Of a DNA stretch of 64,000 bases, positions 1-12,345 are shown piece after piece. Below the pieces are notes generated by a model. It was not told the DNA's origin, made no database searches, and saw only the letters and a program-made list of their open reading frames with translations. The position numbers and the translations under genes are program-made. Position 1 is the first letter of the stretch. Each line of letters opens with the position of its first letter. Source of the DNA: Takashimella koratensis (Eukaryota > Basidiomycota > Tremellomycetes > Trichosporonales > Tetragoniomycetaceae); contig BCKT01000001.1 of the NCBI GenBank assembly GCA_003116875.1, forward strand, positions 139,763 to 203,762. Direction: 5' to 3'.

Positions 1-932
1 ACTTGCTGGAGTTACACCTTCGTCTGAATCAACAGGAGTTTCGCAACGCGCGGCCGGTCCAAGGTTTACACCGAGGCCGTGTCCGTTCTCCGAGTGCCCG
101 TTCATCGATGATCGATGTGATCGAACACCAGGTGTGCTTCCTTCCGACCCCGACCCATTCAAAGCCGCAAGGGACCGCCGGCGCCGACGATCTGCATCTT
201 GCCGAGCGCGTCTCTCAGACTTGAGCCGCTTCCAGACATCGGTTCCGACGACCCATTCGCCGGACAATTCTCGGCTCCCGTCCTCGGATCGATCAAGCTC
301 TCTGCGCACGTCAGTAGCGGAATACCAAAATTCTTACTTGAGGAATCCGCGAGGCTCTCGGTTTCGCGGGACGGTAAAGGTGATGGGTGTGACGACGGCG
401 TCAGCAGGGAGAGGGATTAGGTGGTGGACCGAGATGAGACGTCGAATTAGGACGATATCCGCAAACGAAGTATGATCGGCGACGTTCCTCATAAAAGATG
501 TGATCTGTACCTCAGTATGCATTCAATGTATCCACTCACAAAAGTCATACGATAGCCCCATGATCGCCTCTGGGGACCGACGAGGAAATGCTTGACTAGA
601 CTAAGCACGATATAGAGCCCCTTGGCGAGTGCGAATTGTACGAACGCGATCCACGTCGGAAGCGTCCATAGTAGCGGTGAGCTTGACGTAGGCGGGGGAA
701 GCCTCTGCCTGAGCTTTGGATCAACGCGGGACGAAGGGGGCAAGGGTGAAGGAGAACGTAGAGGATGTTGGGTGGTGTAGCTCTCGAGCAGGGCGCGGAC
801 GGGGAGAGGCGCGGGCGGTGAGGTATCGTGTAAGCGAAGCTGGGGTGGAGGTGGAGGGTGCATCGACGCCGATGCCGATGCGGTTGACGACGCCGGTGAC
901 TGCGCGTGCGCGTGCGCGATGGGAGAGACCAT
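1..932 (-). CDS. Membrane-anchored protein, N-terminal part (possible alpha/beta-hydrolase), cut by window edge
   Basis: Three exons can be read on the minus strand. Exon 1 (932 to about 540) opens with a Ser/Pro/His-rich stretch, then a hydrophobic segment (LLWTLPTWIAFVQFALAKG and the residues after it) that looks like a membrane anchor, followed by RRSWGYRMTF. A GTGAGT donor follows, and reading resumes in phase near 507 (ITSFMRNVADHTSF) and runs to RGFLK. A GTAAGA donor and a GCGCAG acceptor near 302 join to KELDRSEDGSRELSGEWVVG and on to the window edge, where the frame is still open. An N-terminal anchor followed by a GEWVVG-type segment recalls fungal alpha/beta-hydrolases of the lipase/steryl-acetyl hydrolase type, but the catalytic part lies outside the window, so this family call is a guess. 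The presence of a spliced gene is more certain than its function. Confidence 0.5.
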
Positions 933-1529
933 AGCTACGAGCAGGCCATGGACGGGTGGATGAGTGGATGAGTGGCTGGGTGGTGGATGATGAGGTGAGA
1001 GATGGAGGTCAAGTCAGTTACTGAGAGGGGCAACTGGGCACGAGTCAATGGTCAACAACCAATAGCCGGTTTAGGAATCCACAGACGACACTGACACTAC
1101 TGACACTGACAAGGACACCAACCTTCGTCATCGTCAATGTCACCGTCCACGTCGCCATGCATCCATCTCCGTAGCGAGTCGCGAACAGCTCAAAGCAAGA
1201 TGCACTCCGACTGTGGCCGAATATCTTGCTGTCCACTCGTCACATGCCAACGTGCACGGGCATCAGCCTGCACAGACCCGCGTTTCATGTCGCGGCACAG
1301 GTCACACCGATGAACAGTCTATATGCGTTTCGTCTCGTGCATGCTCGTGTACTTGTACAGCCCAATGCAAACCTATGTGAACCAAAATAAAGTCTCCTGG
1401 ACGTGACCTTTGCCCGTCCAAACCCCAAATGTCCCGTCTTCCCCTGTGCCTGTGTGATGCTGCCCCCGGTCTCGACCCATTTCTCCCTGCCTCTCCTCGT
1501 CGAGTGATATTTAGGTCCTCCTCGAGCCG
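933..1529. other. Intergenic region
   Basis: Upstream of the minus-strand gene ending at 932 and downstream of the gene ending at 1530. It holds short purine-rich repeats (GGATGAGTGGATGAGTGG near 955-980) and a GACACTGACACTACTGACACTGAC run near 1085-1110. I see no coding signal. Confidence 0.5.
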
Positions 1530-3131
1530 CTATGCCTCCCTATCATTCAGATTGACCGTATCCGTCGCACCTATCAACCTGCTCATCGCGTCCGCCTCAG
1601 GGTCGCTCGCGACGAGACTCTGCATCCTGCGCGGGGTGAACAGATCCGACGTATGCGAGTCAGTCGACGACTGGCGAACCTGACCTGGCGACGGCGACCA
1701 CAGCCCGCCTTGTCGCTTGTACGCCGGCGTCCGTGGCGATCGCGGGGACGGCGGGGCGTCGGGCAGCATATGTGACGCCGCGAGCGAAGGGGTGACTTGT
1801 GATTGTGGCGGGGTCTCAGACCTCGACATTTGTCGTCTCGCTGACGGAGTCGCGTTACCCAGGTCCATCGGAATCGAAACGAACACGAGCTTCCCCGTGG
1901 GTTGGTCGAGTGCGAGCGAGAGATTGATTGACGATGCTCCAGGTGGAGCCAGCGCTATACTCCCTGCTGTCGATACGTGGACAGGTCCAAAAGGGCCCGG
2001 TGGTGCCGACCCATTCGCCCGTCGAACCACAATCTCCCATTTCATCTCTCCGTCTTCACGCCGGTCAACGCACGCGACTTCGACCTCATATCCACGCCCA
2101 TCCATCTCGGATTCCTGGCTCGACTCGCTGTTCATCCGTCGCAGCGACGCGGGGGGCTCAAGACGGCGTGTCGGTGTAGGCGGCGCCGGGGGTAAAGCCG
2201 GGATCGGTGGCACCGGTGGTATCGATCCCGACGACGACGCCGAGTTCACCACGGTCAAAGGGACGGACCCCACGTTGGGACCAAGTACCGGCAGAGCACT
2301 GTTTGCCACCTGTGGGGTCGTGGGCGCCGACTTTGGTCCCCCCGAAGCAGTGTTCAACGCCGAGAACGACTTTTTCCGATTCCGTGTAACTGATGGTTTG
2401 CGTGCCAGCCACGCGGCGTTCTCCTCGCGACGCCGGTCGACGCGTTCGTCGGCGGACGACCATGTGGGTGACCCAGCGCGATCAGGTGGAGAGTCGTAGC
2501 TTGACCGACGGCGGCTGGGAGGAGGAGGAGGGGATGGCGAATCGCGGCGCGGCCATGGATCGTTCAGCACAGCTCTTGGCGATGGCATCGGGCGACGCGG
2601 CGGAGACAGGGCTGTTGGAAACGCGCGTGACGGCGGAGGCGGCGTGACAGGCCTGAGCGAGAACGACGTCGCTGGGTCGACCTTCTCATCCAACTGCTCA
2701 TCATCGACCAACGCACTTTGGTCCTCTGCTATTCGCGTCGCGAGGGCGGTGTTTCGTTCACTCGTAGGACCGAGGATTACCACCGTTTCCATCTCATCAT
2801 CGTCGTCGGTCCAGCCGCCGAGACTCCCACGGAATCGCTGTGCTTGGGCATCTGCAAAGACGCCAGCCGACGACGTCGAGCTGCCGGTCAACAGCGGCCC
2901 ATCGGCGCGCGCGTGTCCATGGTTGTTGCTCGCGGCGCTGGCTTTGCGGCGGAGGAGGCGCGTCGGGTTGTACTTGCTCGGCGAGGACGAGCTGGCGTGT
3001 GGCGATTGTCCGTTGGGTGACTGTGTCGGCGTATCCAGGCTGAAGGTGGAGGAGGAAGTGAGCCCAGTAGCGGCACTCGTCCCGGGAGTAGAGGTTGCCG
3101 GTGACTGCCTGAACAAGTTGAGTGGAGCCAT
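1530..3131 (-). CDS. Hypothetical Ser/Pro-rich protein, 533 residues, single exon
   Basis: A single uninterrupted minus-strand frame from ATG at 3131. Most of it is low-complexity and probably disordered: Ser/Thr/Pro-rich at the start, a proline and arginine-rich middle (PPPPPSRRRSSYDSP), and SP/TP-dipeptide-rich ends that would suit phosphorylation by proline-directed kinases. One stretch looks folded, about residues 340-430, beginning GRGYEVEVACVDRREDGEMK and alternating charged and hydrophobic residues like beta-strands. No catalytic motif, signal peptide or membrane segment is visible. The open frame in GC-rich DNA and the coherent composition support a real gene; the family is not recognised. 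Confidence 0.65.
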   Translation of the reverse strand: MAPLNLFRQSPATSTPGTSAATGLTSSSTFSLDTPTQSPNGQSPHASSSSPSKYNPTRLLRRKASAASNNHGHARADGPLLTGSSTSSAGVFADAQAQRFRGSLGGWTDDDDEMETVVILGPTSERNTALATRIAEDQSALVDDEQLDEKVDPATSFSLRPVTPPPPSRAFPTALSPPRRPMPSPRAVLNDPWPRRDSPSPPPPPSRRRSSYDSPPDRAGSPTWSSADERVDRRREENAAWLARKPSVTRNRKKSFSALNTASGGPKSAPTTPQVANSALPVLGPNVGSVPLTVVNSASSSGSIPPVPPIPALPPAPPTPTRRLEPPASLRRMNSESSQESEMDGRGYEVEVACVDRREDGEMKWEIVVRRANGSAPPGPFGPVHVSTAGSIALAPPGASSINLSLALDQPTGKLVFVSIPMDLGNATPSARRQMSRSETPPQSQVTPSLAASHMLPDAPPSPRSPRTPAYKRQGGLWSPSPGQVRQSSTDSHTSDLFTPRRMQSLVASDPEADAMSRLIGATDTVNLNDREA

Positions 3132-3503
3132 GGGACGAGGGCAGCGGCTCGCAGCCGTACGAGCGGGCGGCGGGAGGGACGATGTGAAGATTCGTGAAAG
3201 GACGACAAGGTGTCGATCTTCACGTCAGGTTGGGGTCGATCTCGGCGACTGTCCTCTCCAGCTCCACCAACTGTGCGTACTCTGTTCGACGACGAGCTAG
3301 GAGCCTGCGGAGTACCACCCGCCGAGCCTTAACCTTGTGCACTTTGGGTTAGTATCCCGTCTCGTCACCACCGAATCGCGTCGATCACCCGGAATCCGTC
3401 GCCCGCCTTCTGTGCCGCTTGTTGGGAATGTGCAAGCCGAAGAGAAGGAACCCCGTCGCCCCCAGTCAATGGGGGGATCGAATGAATGAATGAGGAACAA
3501 AGG

Positions 3504-3845
3504 CTAAGTAGGATAGCCGTTAGAAAGTGCCTCTCTCCAACGAGCGGAGAGGGTTGTTACGTATACTGGGGCTTCGAATTGACTTACGATAGCCTCGCGT
3601 CGTAAATCGTCCCAGACGTTCTCTCTGATACCAGAGATGGAAGGGTAGGAAGGATCGACGGTTTTGTCTCCGCGTATCAGATTGACAAAGTGAGATAGAT
3701 CGTGATCGAGATACAAGGCCAACTCAATCAGCTGAACCGAAATGTGTGCCAGAATATCTCCCGTACACACCGTCTATTCCAGTTTAGCGTGCCCACGTCA
3801 GCAAGAAAGGTTTAGGTTGCTTACGGAGTCAGATGGAAGGACCAT
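3504..3845 (-). CDS. Doubtful small hypothetical gene
   Basis: A possible two-exon gene. A short first exon (3845 to about 3825, MVLPSDS) ends at a GTAAGC donor. After an intron with CTGAC/CTAAA branch-like sequence and a GGAATAG acceptor, the frame continues TVCTGDILAHISVQLIELAL to a stop at 3504. The segment LSHFVNLIRGDKTVDPSYPS looks protein-like. A further intron (GTATAC...CTTAG, ending near 3501) could extend it into the frame down to 3297. No family is recognised, and this may be a remnant or an artefact. Confidence 0.3.
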
Positions 3846-4954
3846 CTTTCACACGACGTGGCAAGCCTCCGCCGACCTACGACCTGGTGGCTACCACCCT
3901 CGACCAACGCCTTCAGCCGCGCGGGAGAGAACTAAGAAACAGAGGGGACGGCGCCAGTGGTTTGGACCAGGGACACGTCACGCGCGTCGCGTTCCTACTT
4001 GTTTTTTTACATGAGAGAGCTAGGGTCGATGGGAAACTTAAGGCACGGCGGACGGCGAGAACCCAAGTGCCACTATCGCCCATACCTCAAAGAGGCAACA
4101 GATGATTGAATTGATTTCTCATCATGCCGGCCCCTATAGTCACTTTGTGAAGTCTCTGGCTTGGCCGCGAGATCCTGGACACGGCTTGTCATCGTGGAGC
4201 TGTGTGCATCGGAGGATGCAGGGTGGAAGCGCCGAGAAGAAAAGGACCACAGGACCACAAGGCCACAAGACCAGAAGCCCACGATAGTCTGGGCTTTGAG
4301 GCTTGGAGATGACCGGTTACTTGGTCGTCACGACATGCGTGTCCTTTTTACGAATTTTTCCCTTCCCCGCCTCGGCGCTGCGAGCGTTCCTCTTCAGAGG
4401 AGAAAAAGAGTTTGACTAGTACTGGGCAGGGAGAAGGGGAATAAAAAAAAACGGACTCGTCTTCACCCGTCAGGTCGAAATGAGATTTCGATCGCGCGGA
4501 AAATTCGATCAGTTCTCACAGGTTGAGCTGCGAGTGGCAAAGTGGAATGTTTCTGGTTTAGCGTATTCTCGTATGTTTGACAGTGAGTCAAGTGAGTCAC
4601 CACCTGCGTAGGTGGGCACCATCTGTGGAACCAGTCCAAGGTGCTCAATGCTTCTGTAGTGACTCACTGCTGGAACAGAACTACCGAGGACAGAGAACTA
4701 CCGCTGGAACAGGCTACGAGTGTTACAGGTGTCAGTGGCTATGCAATAATTGATGGTGGCAGCGATGTGCATGCAGATAGGTGTGCTCGTATCAGGTCAT
4801 ATCTCTAAAAGTACAATGATCCGGGTTGGTCGTTACTATCCACTGGGGAAACCAAGGAAAGAGTACTTTGTCTACTATATCACTATTGTGTGCGTAAAGC
4901 AAGATGCGAGGCTATGCAAAAATCGAAGGGGTCGTTTGACAACTGAGAATGAAC
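3846..4954. other. Intergenic region, no gene seen
   Basis: About 1.1 kb between the doubtful small gene and the kinase stop. It has A-rich runs (for example an A9 at about 4443) and short repeated phrases such as GAACTACCG near 4680 and 4697. No extended coding frame or RNA gene is apparent. Confidence 0.45.
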
Positions 4955-6136
4955 CTATTGCGCGAAAACAGAAGCGATGGGTTTGGGCGAGATGACGCTA
5001 GACTTAGCAACATCCCATGTATTGGGAGGGCTGAAGGCGAGCGGGTCGGTCTCGGCGCCCAGCAAAGGTGTGGGGGGGAAGGAGCCGGTCGATGAACGGG
5101 AGCTGCGGTCGGTGGGTGGGGAAGGGGACTCGGAGTCGGCGCGGAGGGAAGGTGTCTCGGTGTCGTAGGCAAAGACACCCTCGTCGGACCAGTCCTCGCC
5201 GTTGGGGACGGGGTCGGTCGCGACAGAGCGGGCGGCAGCGTGGGCAAGACGAAGCTCCTCCTCGTCCATGGTGAACGAGTCGATGGAGAGAACCATCTTT
5301 CGGAGTTCGGCCAGGGAGCAACGAGCCTCGGGGTCGAGGGTAAAGACGCGGCTGAAGACATAGAGGCAAGATTTAGAGATGGGGAGGATACGGCGGAGGA
5401 AGTTGGGGTCGGCGAGGTAAGCGTTGAAGCTCTCGTCGGAAGGGGAAGCGCATCGCCAGGGATTCCGTCCGCAGACGAGGTTGACGAGGATAACACCGAG
5501 GGACCAGACATCGGCCGGCCGAGTCTGGTAGGTGGATCGAGAAGGGTCCCACTCGCCGAGGCACTCGGGAGCGATGTAAAAGGTAGAGCCGCAACCAAAC
5601 TCGCTCGAGGTGGGTTCGCTCGACGCGAGACCAAAGTCGACAATACGAACGCGGGTGCCGTCGTCCGAGCAGACAATGTTCTCGGGCTTGACGTCGCGGT
5701 GGGCGATGCCGAGCTCGTGAAGGTGTTGAATGCCGTCAAGGATTTGGAGGAAGACGGAACGGACGAGCTCGTCGTCGCCTACGTACCGTTGTCGGTCGGT
5801 GATCATGGCGAAGAGGTCACCCTCGGCACCATAGTCCATGATGACATAGGTGCAGTCGTCCTCGGCGACGAGGCGGTCCATGCGGATGATCGACGAGTGG
5901 GTCGAGGCGAGAGCGTGCAATGCAATCTCTCGTCGTTGGAATCGTCGTTGCCGCTCGTCAAGACCGGTGGTGGTGAGTTGCTTGACAGCTCGGTAGACGG
6001 GTTGGGCATACTTGTAGTCGATACCGAGGTAGACGACACCGTATGCGCCGTTGCCGATGACGCTGACGAGTTCGACGCGGCCTTGGTCAATGAATCGGGG
6101 TCGCGAGGACGAAGCGGTAGAGCAGGAAGCCTCCAT
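4955..6136 (-). CDS. Serine/threonine protein kinase, Ran1/Pat1-Sks1-Vhs1 type
   Basis: A single exon encoding 393 residues. All kinase landmarks are present: glycine loop [10 protein letters not shown] (residues 27-36), ATP-binding Lys in RAVKQL (Lys52), catalytic loop [10 protein letters not shown] (Asp148), DFG (Asp167), and an activation segment ending in APE. The sequence [15 protein letters not shown] in the activation segment is typical of the Ran1/Ksp1/Sks1/Vhs1 kinases, which couple nutrient state to mating, meiosis and growth in yeasts. The C-terminal ~90 residues are Ser/Pro-rich. The frame stays open for 283 codons upstream, but that stretch is pyrimidine-rich on the coding strand and has no kinase-like content. 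The ATG at 6136, right before the kinase domain and followed by [13 protein letters not shown], is the better start. Confidence 0.9.
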   Translation of the reverse strand: MEASCSTASSSRPRFIDQGRVELVSVIGNGAYGVVYLGIDYKYAQPVYRAVKQLTTTGLDERQRRFQRREIALHALASTHSSIIRMDRLVAEDDCTYVIMDYGAEGDLFAMITDRQRYVGDDELVRSVFLQILDGIQHLHELGIAHRDVKPENIVCSDDGTRVRIVDFGLASSEPTSSEFGCGSTFYIAPECLGEWDPSRSTYQTRPADVWSLGVILVNLVCGRNPWRCASPSDESFNAYLADPNFLRRILPISKSCLYVFSRVFTLDPEARCSLAELRKMVLSIDSFTMDEEELRLAHAAARSVATDPVPNGEDWSDEGVFAYDTETPSLRADSESPSPPTDRSSRSSTGSFPPTPLLGAETDPLAFSPPNTWDVAKSSVISPKPIASVFAQ

Positions 6137-9100
6137 CGTATGTGTGTGTGTGTAGGTGGTGTGTGGGGGTAGTAGGTGGCAGTTGGTATGAGGCGAGCAC
6201 GGATTATTAAGTGGGTGCGAGGCGGTGCGTTGGCGAGTCGTTAAATCAAGTAAACAACGAAAGAGATATACACAACGAGTGAAGAGATTGAAAGAGGATA
6301 GGTGTTGACGAAGATCGACGTGGAGAGTGAACAGGTGTTTTGAAAGAAAGAGGGGTTGAAGGGTTGAATCTGGTGGATTAAAACAAGGAGGGACAAGGGG
6401 GAACGAAAGGGAGAGAGGGATCAGGTGGTGGGGATTTTTATTTGACCCGAGTAGCGTGAACAGACTGTGCGCTGTGCCGCTCACTCCCAAGAGCATCTTG
6501 TCGTGCCGTCGTCGAGTGCCCAAAGGGTCAGACCCCTCAGGGTCGTGGGACGGAGGGTACGATAGGGTGGCATCGCACTCGCCTTGGGTCCAGGGTAATC
6601 CTTGGCTGTATTTTTCCCTTTCCCTGCATCGTCGCTCGGAGTGTGCCGTTACGAATCTGGAGGAAGGGAGAGGGCAGACGGCGCCCGCGGTCCCGAGGCC
6701 AAAGGAGGGGAGAGGAGACGTATCAGAAGTCTCCCCACGAAAAAAGACTTGCGACGCCAGGGCAGCTACCGAAGCGGGCTCACGTACCCAGCCCCTGACC
6801 TGTGCTCTGCGCTTCGTTTCTCTTCCGCGCAGCCTCCCTCTTAACCCTCTTCTGAGCTGTGCGTGGTCCTGAACCGTCCCCGCCTGTCCGCCTCCTGACG
6901 GGCGGCAAACACTTCCATACGCCAACCGGGAGAAATTCAAGAAAACACTGCAGGGAAAATGAGGAATTAGGAGAAACGAAACCAAAAACTAGCCTTACTC
7001 GACTGACGTGAACCCTTTCTTCTGACCTCAGCCTTGTGCCCCTGGCCACAGAGAGTCCTACTTCGGAGGGGGAGACAGGCACGTTGGACCATTACGGCAA
7101 CTTTTGGGCTGCACACGGAGGCTTTGTGTTGTCTGTCTGACATGACGCTAGGGGGGGACACGTACCCGCTTTGGGTTGAGGATGCAGGGTCGCTGTGAAG
7201 GAGAAAAAGAAATCTCGACGGAAACGAAATAAATCCCAGAGAAAAAATCCCACCTAACCAATAGGCGGGAAGGGGCTGCGTCCTATCTGATCGTCGCACG
7301 AGGTCGGATCAGGGTGAAGGTCCAGACCTAAATTGCACGGCCGCGCTTTGGGTCTCAAGAGACTGCTTCGCCACAACCCGAATCCCCTCTTCTCTGTGCC
7401 GCTCTCCCCTATGTCTCTAAACATGGGGTTATGCGACAAACTCGCCTCCCTAGCCAACTTTTTCCTATTCGGCTTACCCATTTTCCCCTGGCTTTCAGCC
7501 CTGCTCGGGTCGCCTCTTTCCACCCCCGTGTGCCTCAGGGCTCTTCCCCGCAGGAAAGCCCCAAGTTGCATGCCTAGTCGGCTACCCGTGGGATGCTCCT
7601 CGTCCCATTGAATGGGACTCTTCTTTCGATGCTTCGATGCCCGCCCATTGTCTCTAGATCGTGCCTCATTCTCAATTCAATCGCGGGGGCTCTCTACGTC
7701 AGTGTCAGATGCTCAGGAATTAAGCTTTCCACGCGGAGATGCCATTACCACATTCTGATTCCTGGAAACGCCTGTCAATTCAGCGGACACCCCCATGAGG
7801 TGAGCGGGCAGAAGCCACCGCATCACCGACAAGACATTCTGTCTCTCTTTCTCTCGTGGTTCCCACCGACCTCGAAGACCTCCGTTCTAGCCATGCCCGC
7901 AGTACAGGTCTTGTTCGGCACCTTAATGGTGGTCACTACTGGTAGATGCCACGAGTTTTTAGCTCTGTCGATACCGCGAAGAATGATACCTATCAATTGA
8001 CAAGTGCAGATGGCGTGACTTTGCTCACACGTCGAACCGATTTGACCACACCAACGTCGCCTTGGTTGTTTGTTTTCGTCTTTGTGTGCCAATTCACACC
8101 CCGAGACTGAGCCTGTTTCTGACGTGTATCGATACCTTCAGACGGGAAGACGAAAAGAACTCAAACCTGCCACGTTTCATCCATCGCCTAGCATGATCCT
8201 GTCAGACAGCTATCTACATGCCGACTAGAAATCTCACTATGCATGGCAACACCTTCCAATTTCATTGACGCATCCTTTCCGGCGGGGTGCAACGAGGACG
8301 CAAAGTGTAGAGGCGTCTAGGTGAACCCATAGACCACACTACCCCGGTTAATGCATGATTCTGGCGCCAGCGCCTCAAGGGAACGTCAGTGTCCCAGTGA
8401 CAACATGGCTGTAACGAGGGCGACACATGGGATCTCAAATCCCTGGTCAGCAAAGTCTCACCCTCATGCAGTGTAGACGAGATTGTGTGCAGGTCAGATG
8501 TGGCGGATGGGGTGATATTTTACCCAATGCGGCGATTTGTGTCAAAGCCACCGTCTCTCCCAAAGTCGATGCCACCACCCTCAACCGCTATCGGCGTCTG
8601 AGTCACCTGTCTTTAGACGTCCCGCCGTATTCACTGAGTTTCAACGCCGGTGTCTACCTTCACCCTGCACGTCGTTCCTAAAGCGATGGTCATTCCTTGT
8701 GGACCTTGCCCATGACCATAGGGGGGACTAGTCGACTCCACTTGGCAGATTGCGCGGGTACCTACGCATCAATCGACGCTTGCTGTACCTCGGACTCTAC
8801 TATGCGACGTTCCGCCTCTTCCAAACGGCATGCGTAGATTTGGCATTCCGAGTAAGCACTGAGAGGCAGAGTCTTGGTACACGTCGAAACCTTGTATCCA
8901 GTGTGCTGGGACCAAGGTTTGAAGGCACCAGCAAACGAAGTTCAATAGAGCGGAAGCTCATCGCTTCCGCGGTTCAATGTCAACAGAAGCTGCAATTGTC
9001 ATCAATTGGCTTGCGACGCTTGAGAAACTGTCCGTCCCGCAGCCACTCAGCGGAGAGAAATGTAACAACAGAGTTTGCCCCCGACCGTCTTCCTCATCCT

Positions 9101-10215
9101 GGCCACGCGCTCACCTAGGAGTTTTCTTTTTTAAAATGCAGAAACCCAACGCCTCCCCCCCCCCCCCCCTTTTTTTTTTCCTCAGCACATGTCGACGTCC
9201 TTTAAAAGACTCTGCAACCCAGGAACAGGCTGCAAGGGGAGGGCGGCTTGTTCGGTTTGAGATTACGTTGCCGATTCGTTCTGAATTTAACTGGGCACGA
9301 CGGGTGGCAGGATGCTCGCCCCCTGTTGCCGACGTGATCTGCGCCCCTCGTTCCTTGCAAGGGACCTCAGCATCCGTCGAGAGCCAAGCTTTTGGATGCC
9401 GAAGAACATCTTTTCCCAACGACTAGGAAGCCTCCTTGTTCCTCTCACGAAAGGGATGCTAGAGACGGGGCCTTATTGTCCCATTCAGCGGTCTGGACAA
9501 TCCTAGACGGATCATTCGACGATTTACAAGAAGAGGCCTTGACGCGTGTCGCGTCCAAATTGAGAACAAGGAGCGAATACAGATTTAACGGAGGTCCACA
9601 TGGCAGTGAGCCGAAAAACCCTATTCCCCTTAGCGTGAAAAATACCAGAGAACGGGACCCGAATTGGAGACCTGTTTGAACCGTGATTCTGGTCTCCCAC
9701 GGAGTCCTGGGATTTATGAGAAGACGAGAAAACGGGTTCGAGCGCACGGGTGCACGGGCCGCGTTCCGTGGCTTCCGTGGCACGCAGATCAGGCCCGTGG
9801 CGAGGGCCCGGGACCTGCTGTCTTATTGTCCGTCCCATGCCGAGGTGCCGTTGCAGCAGGGGGTCGTGTGAGCGTACAGGCTCATCTCTATCTCCAGATG
9901 TATTTCCATGTCCATCGTTGCATTCCCGGAAATCCGGTCGAGACGACCGAAACGGATTCCCACCAATCTCGCATACCACAAACCAAGCGCAAGCCCGCTG
10001 AATGCTTGATGATAGAATCAAGGACAGTCGAGTCGATCTAAGCTTGATCGGTGATAGCGTCAGCAAGAGTCAATGTAACGAGTCGATTGTCTATTGACGA
10101 TTGACGAGTGGCTGCTTGCTTGTTCGGAGGCTCGCCACATGAAACCCCGGTAGTGCAGAGAGTGGAGGCACGAGATGACGAGGGGTAAAAAAGTTTACTC
10201 ACCGTACATTTACCC
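6137..10215. other. 4-kb gene-free interval
   Basis: This lies between the divergently transcribed kinase and TAH18. The first ~500 bases are pyrimidine-rich on the kinase strand, with a TG/CA dinucleotide run near 6139-6150, and are probably kinase promoter and leader. The rest carries only short frames with no family resemblance, low-complexity DNA and a C15-T10 tract at 9155-9179. No tRNA, rRNA or transposase signature was seen. It could hold a long promoter, noncoding RNAs or a decayed element. Confidence 0.5.
9155..9179. repeat. Homopolymer C15-T10 tract
   Basis: Fifteen C followed directly by ten T, inside the gene-free interval. Such a junction is a polymerase-slippage hotspot, and its length may be imprecise in an assembly. 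Confidence 0.9.
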
Positions 10216-12345
10216 ATGCATTCCCCCTCGTCCACAACCTCGACACCTCCATCCCAGCCAGATAGCCTGCTCGTTCTCTACGCATCCGAGACGGGCAACG
10301 CACAGGATGTGGCCGAACGAGTGACAAGGGAGGTGAGGAGACACGGGCGCCGAGCGACATGCATGTCCATGGAGAGTTACGATATCGCCGACTTGCCGTA
10401 CGAGAGTTTGATCGTGCTGATCACCTCGACACACGGCCGAGGGGATCCGCCGCCTGCTATGCGAGGGTTCTGGAGCAAGCTCATTCGACAGGGTTTGCCA
10501 GAGGATATCCTTGAAGGTGGGTTTGTCGCGACTACGGAAGATACTGATAACTCGAAGATGTCCATTTCTCGCTCTACGGGCTGGGCGATTCTAGCTACGA
10601 TCGGTTCTGCTACGCGGGCAAGATGCTAGCTCGCCGTTTGGAGAGTCTTGGTGCGAACAAGCTTGTTGAGCCCATGTGGGGTGATGAGCGAGCTCCTAAC
10701 GGGTCAGTCGGCCCTTTTATCATATGCTTGCTGACATGGGTAGATTGGAGGAGACTCTTATTCCCTGGTTGCAGCAGACACTAGACGCCGTCCTTCCTTA
10801 TCTCCCGGCCCCGTCCTCGTTCGTGCTTGAGCCAGCGACCACTCTACCCTCCCCTTTGTTCACCCTCGAGCCCGCAGACGGCCAAGTGTCGCTCGAGACC
10901 CTCTCGATTGCGGACAGGGCGAGCGCGGCGAGCTTTGGCGACGGGCGAATAGGCGCGGACGAGGGAGTCTGGACGTGGGCGACGCTTGCGAAAAACTTTA
11001 GACTCACGCCGGGGGACTGGTGGCAGGACGTGAGGGAGATTGAGCTCGACCTTGATGACAAGTAAGCTACCTGCTTGCGTTTATCGCTAACGCCTAGGAT
11101 CGACTATGCGCCTGGCTCAATATGCTCGATACAACCCAGTTGCAGCAAAGACGAAGTTGATACCTTGCTCGAGATGTGCGATCTCACTGACCGAGCCGAC
11201 GAGACATTCACCATCCGCTCGATGATCCCTGACCAGCCTCTCCCTCCTCACCTTCCTACGGGCCCCGTCACCCTGCGCTCGGTACTCACCAAGCACATCG
11301 ACCTTCGCGCACCTCCTCGCAAAAGCTTCTTTGAGTGGCTGCGCCGAGTCGCGACTGACGAGCGCGAGGTCGAACGTCTCGACGAGTTTATCTCGGACCC
11401 CGATGAAGTGCATAATTACGCGACAAGGCCGTCGAGAACGATCGTGGAGACTCTTGCGGACTTTCGGTACTCTCAACTGCCCCTGTCACATTTGCTGGAG
11501 ATCCTCCCTCCCCTCCGGAGACGACAATTCTCGATTGCCAGCTCGTCTTCGGTGAGTATGGGTTTGGTTGGTCGGTGGCTCTTGTTGACACGCCCAGGCA
11601 CATCCCGGCAAGGTCCAGCTGCTTATCGCTTTGGTGGAGTACAAGACGAATTTGAAGATTCCCCGGCGCGGTCTGTGCTCGTCATGGCTGGACGAGCTTC
11701 CAACTGGTAGGCTATAGAAGCAACCTTTGCTGACCCCCAGGAACGCGAATACCTATTCAAATCCTTCCGCCCACGATCAATCTCCCGCCTGCTTCGACTC
11801 CACTCATCCTCGTGGGGCCCGGGACGGGTGTCGCACCCATGCGTGCTCTTCTCGAGGAGCGTAGGCGTGAAAAAGCCCTTGGTCAGTTTTTTTGGCTGAC
11901 TCGTCAAGCAGATCAAGCCACTGACTCGATCTAGATACCATCCTGTACTTTGGGTGCCGCTCCGCCCACGCAGATTTGTACTACCAATCCGAGTGGGAGG
12001 CGTACCGCGAGCAAGGGATGCGAGTGGAGGTCGCTGTATCTCGGGATCAGGCGGAGAAGGTGTATGTGCAAGACTTGGTCCGAAGAGATGCGAAGGTCAT
12101 CCGTTCGCTGGTTTTGGACAAGGGGGGATACGTCTGTATCTCAGGGTGAGTCATGGATCAGGCATAACAAAGGTCTTATCTGACGGAATGGATTTAGATC
12201 TTCAAACGCCATGCCGCGCGGGGTCAGAGAGGCAATCGCGTGGTCTTTAAGCACCGAAGGGGGTGGATCTATGTCAGCCGAGGAGGCAACAGTATGCGTG
12301 GACGAGATGTTTGACGGCGAGAGGGGCCAGGAAGAGAGCTGGTAG
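10216..12345 (+). CDS. TAH18: NADPH-dependent diflavin oxidoreductase 1 (Tah18/NDOR1)
   Basis: Eight exons: 10216-10516, 10558-10702, 10744-11061, 11098-11551, 11598-11706, 11741-11881, 11935-12145 and 12198-12345. They sum to 1827 nt, an intact frame of 608 residues, close to the usual ~600. The N-terminus is a flavodoxin-like FMN domain ([41 protein letters not shown]). The middle is the FAD-binding linker region with RQFSIASS (FAD-binding RxYS-type motif). The C-terminus is the NADPH domain ([44 protein letters not shown]) and ends in Trp, as in this family. Tah18 passes electrons from NADPH to Dre2 in cytosolic iron-sulphur cluster assembly. Introns are 34-52 nt. The DUF89 gene follows in the same direction after ~260 bases. 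Confidence 0.95.

Noticed and set aside
5240..6172. 310-codon plus-strand frame over the kinase
   Set aside because: Antisense shadow of the kinase gene, rich in Val/Asp/Glu as expected from its codon bias.
6137..6985. In-frame extension of 283 codons upstream of the kinase ATG
   Set aside because: It is pyrimidine-rich leader DNA with no protein-like conservation; the kinase domain begins right after the ATG at 6136.
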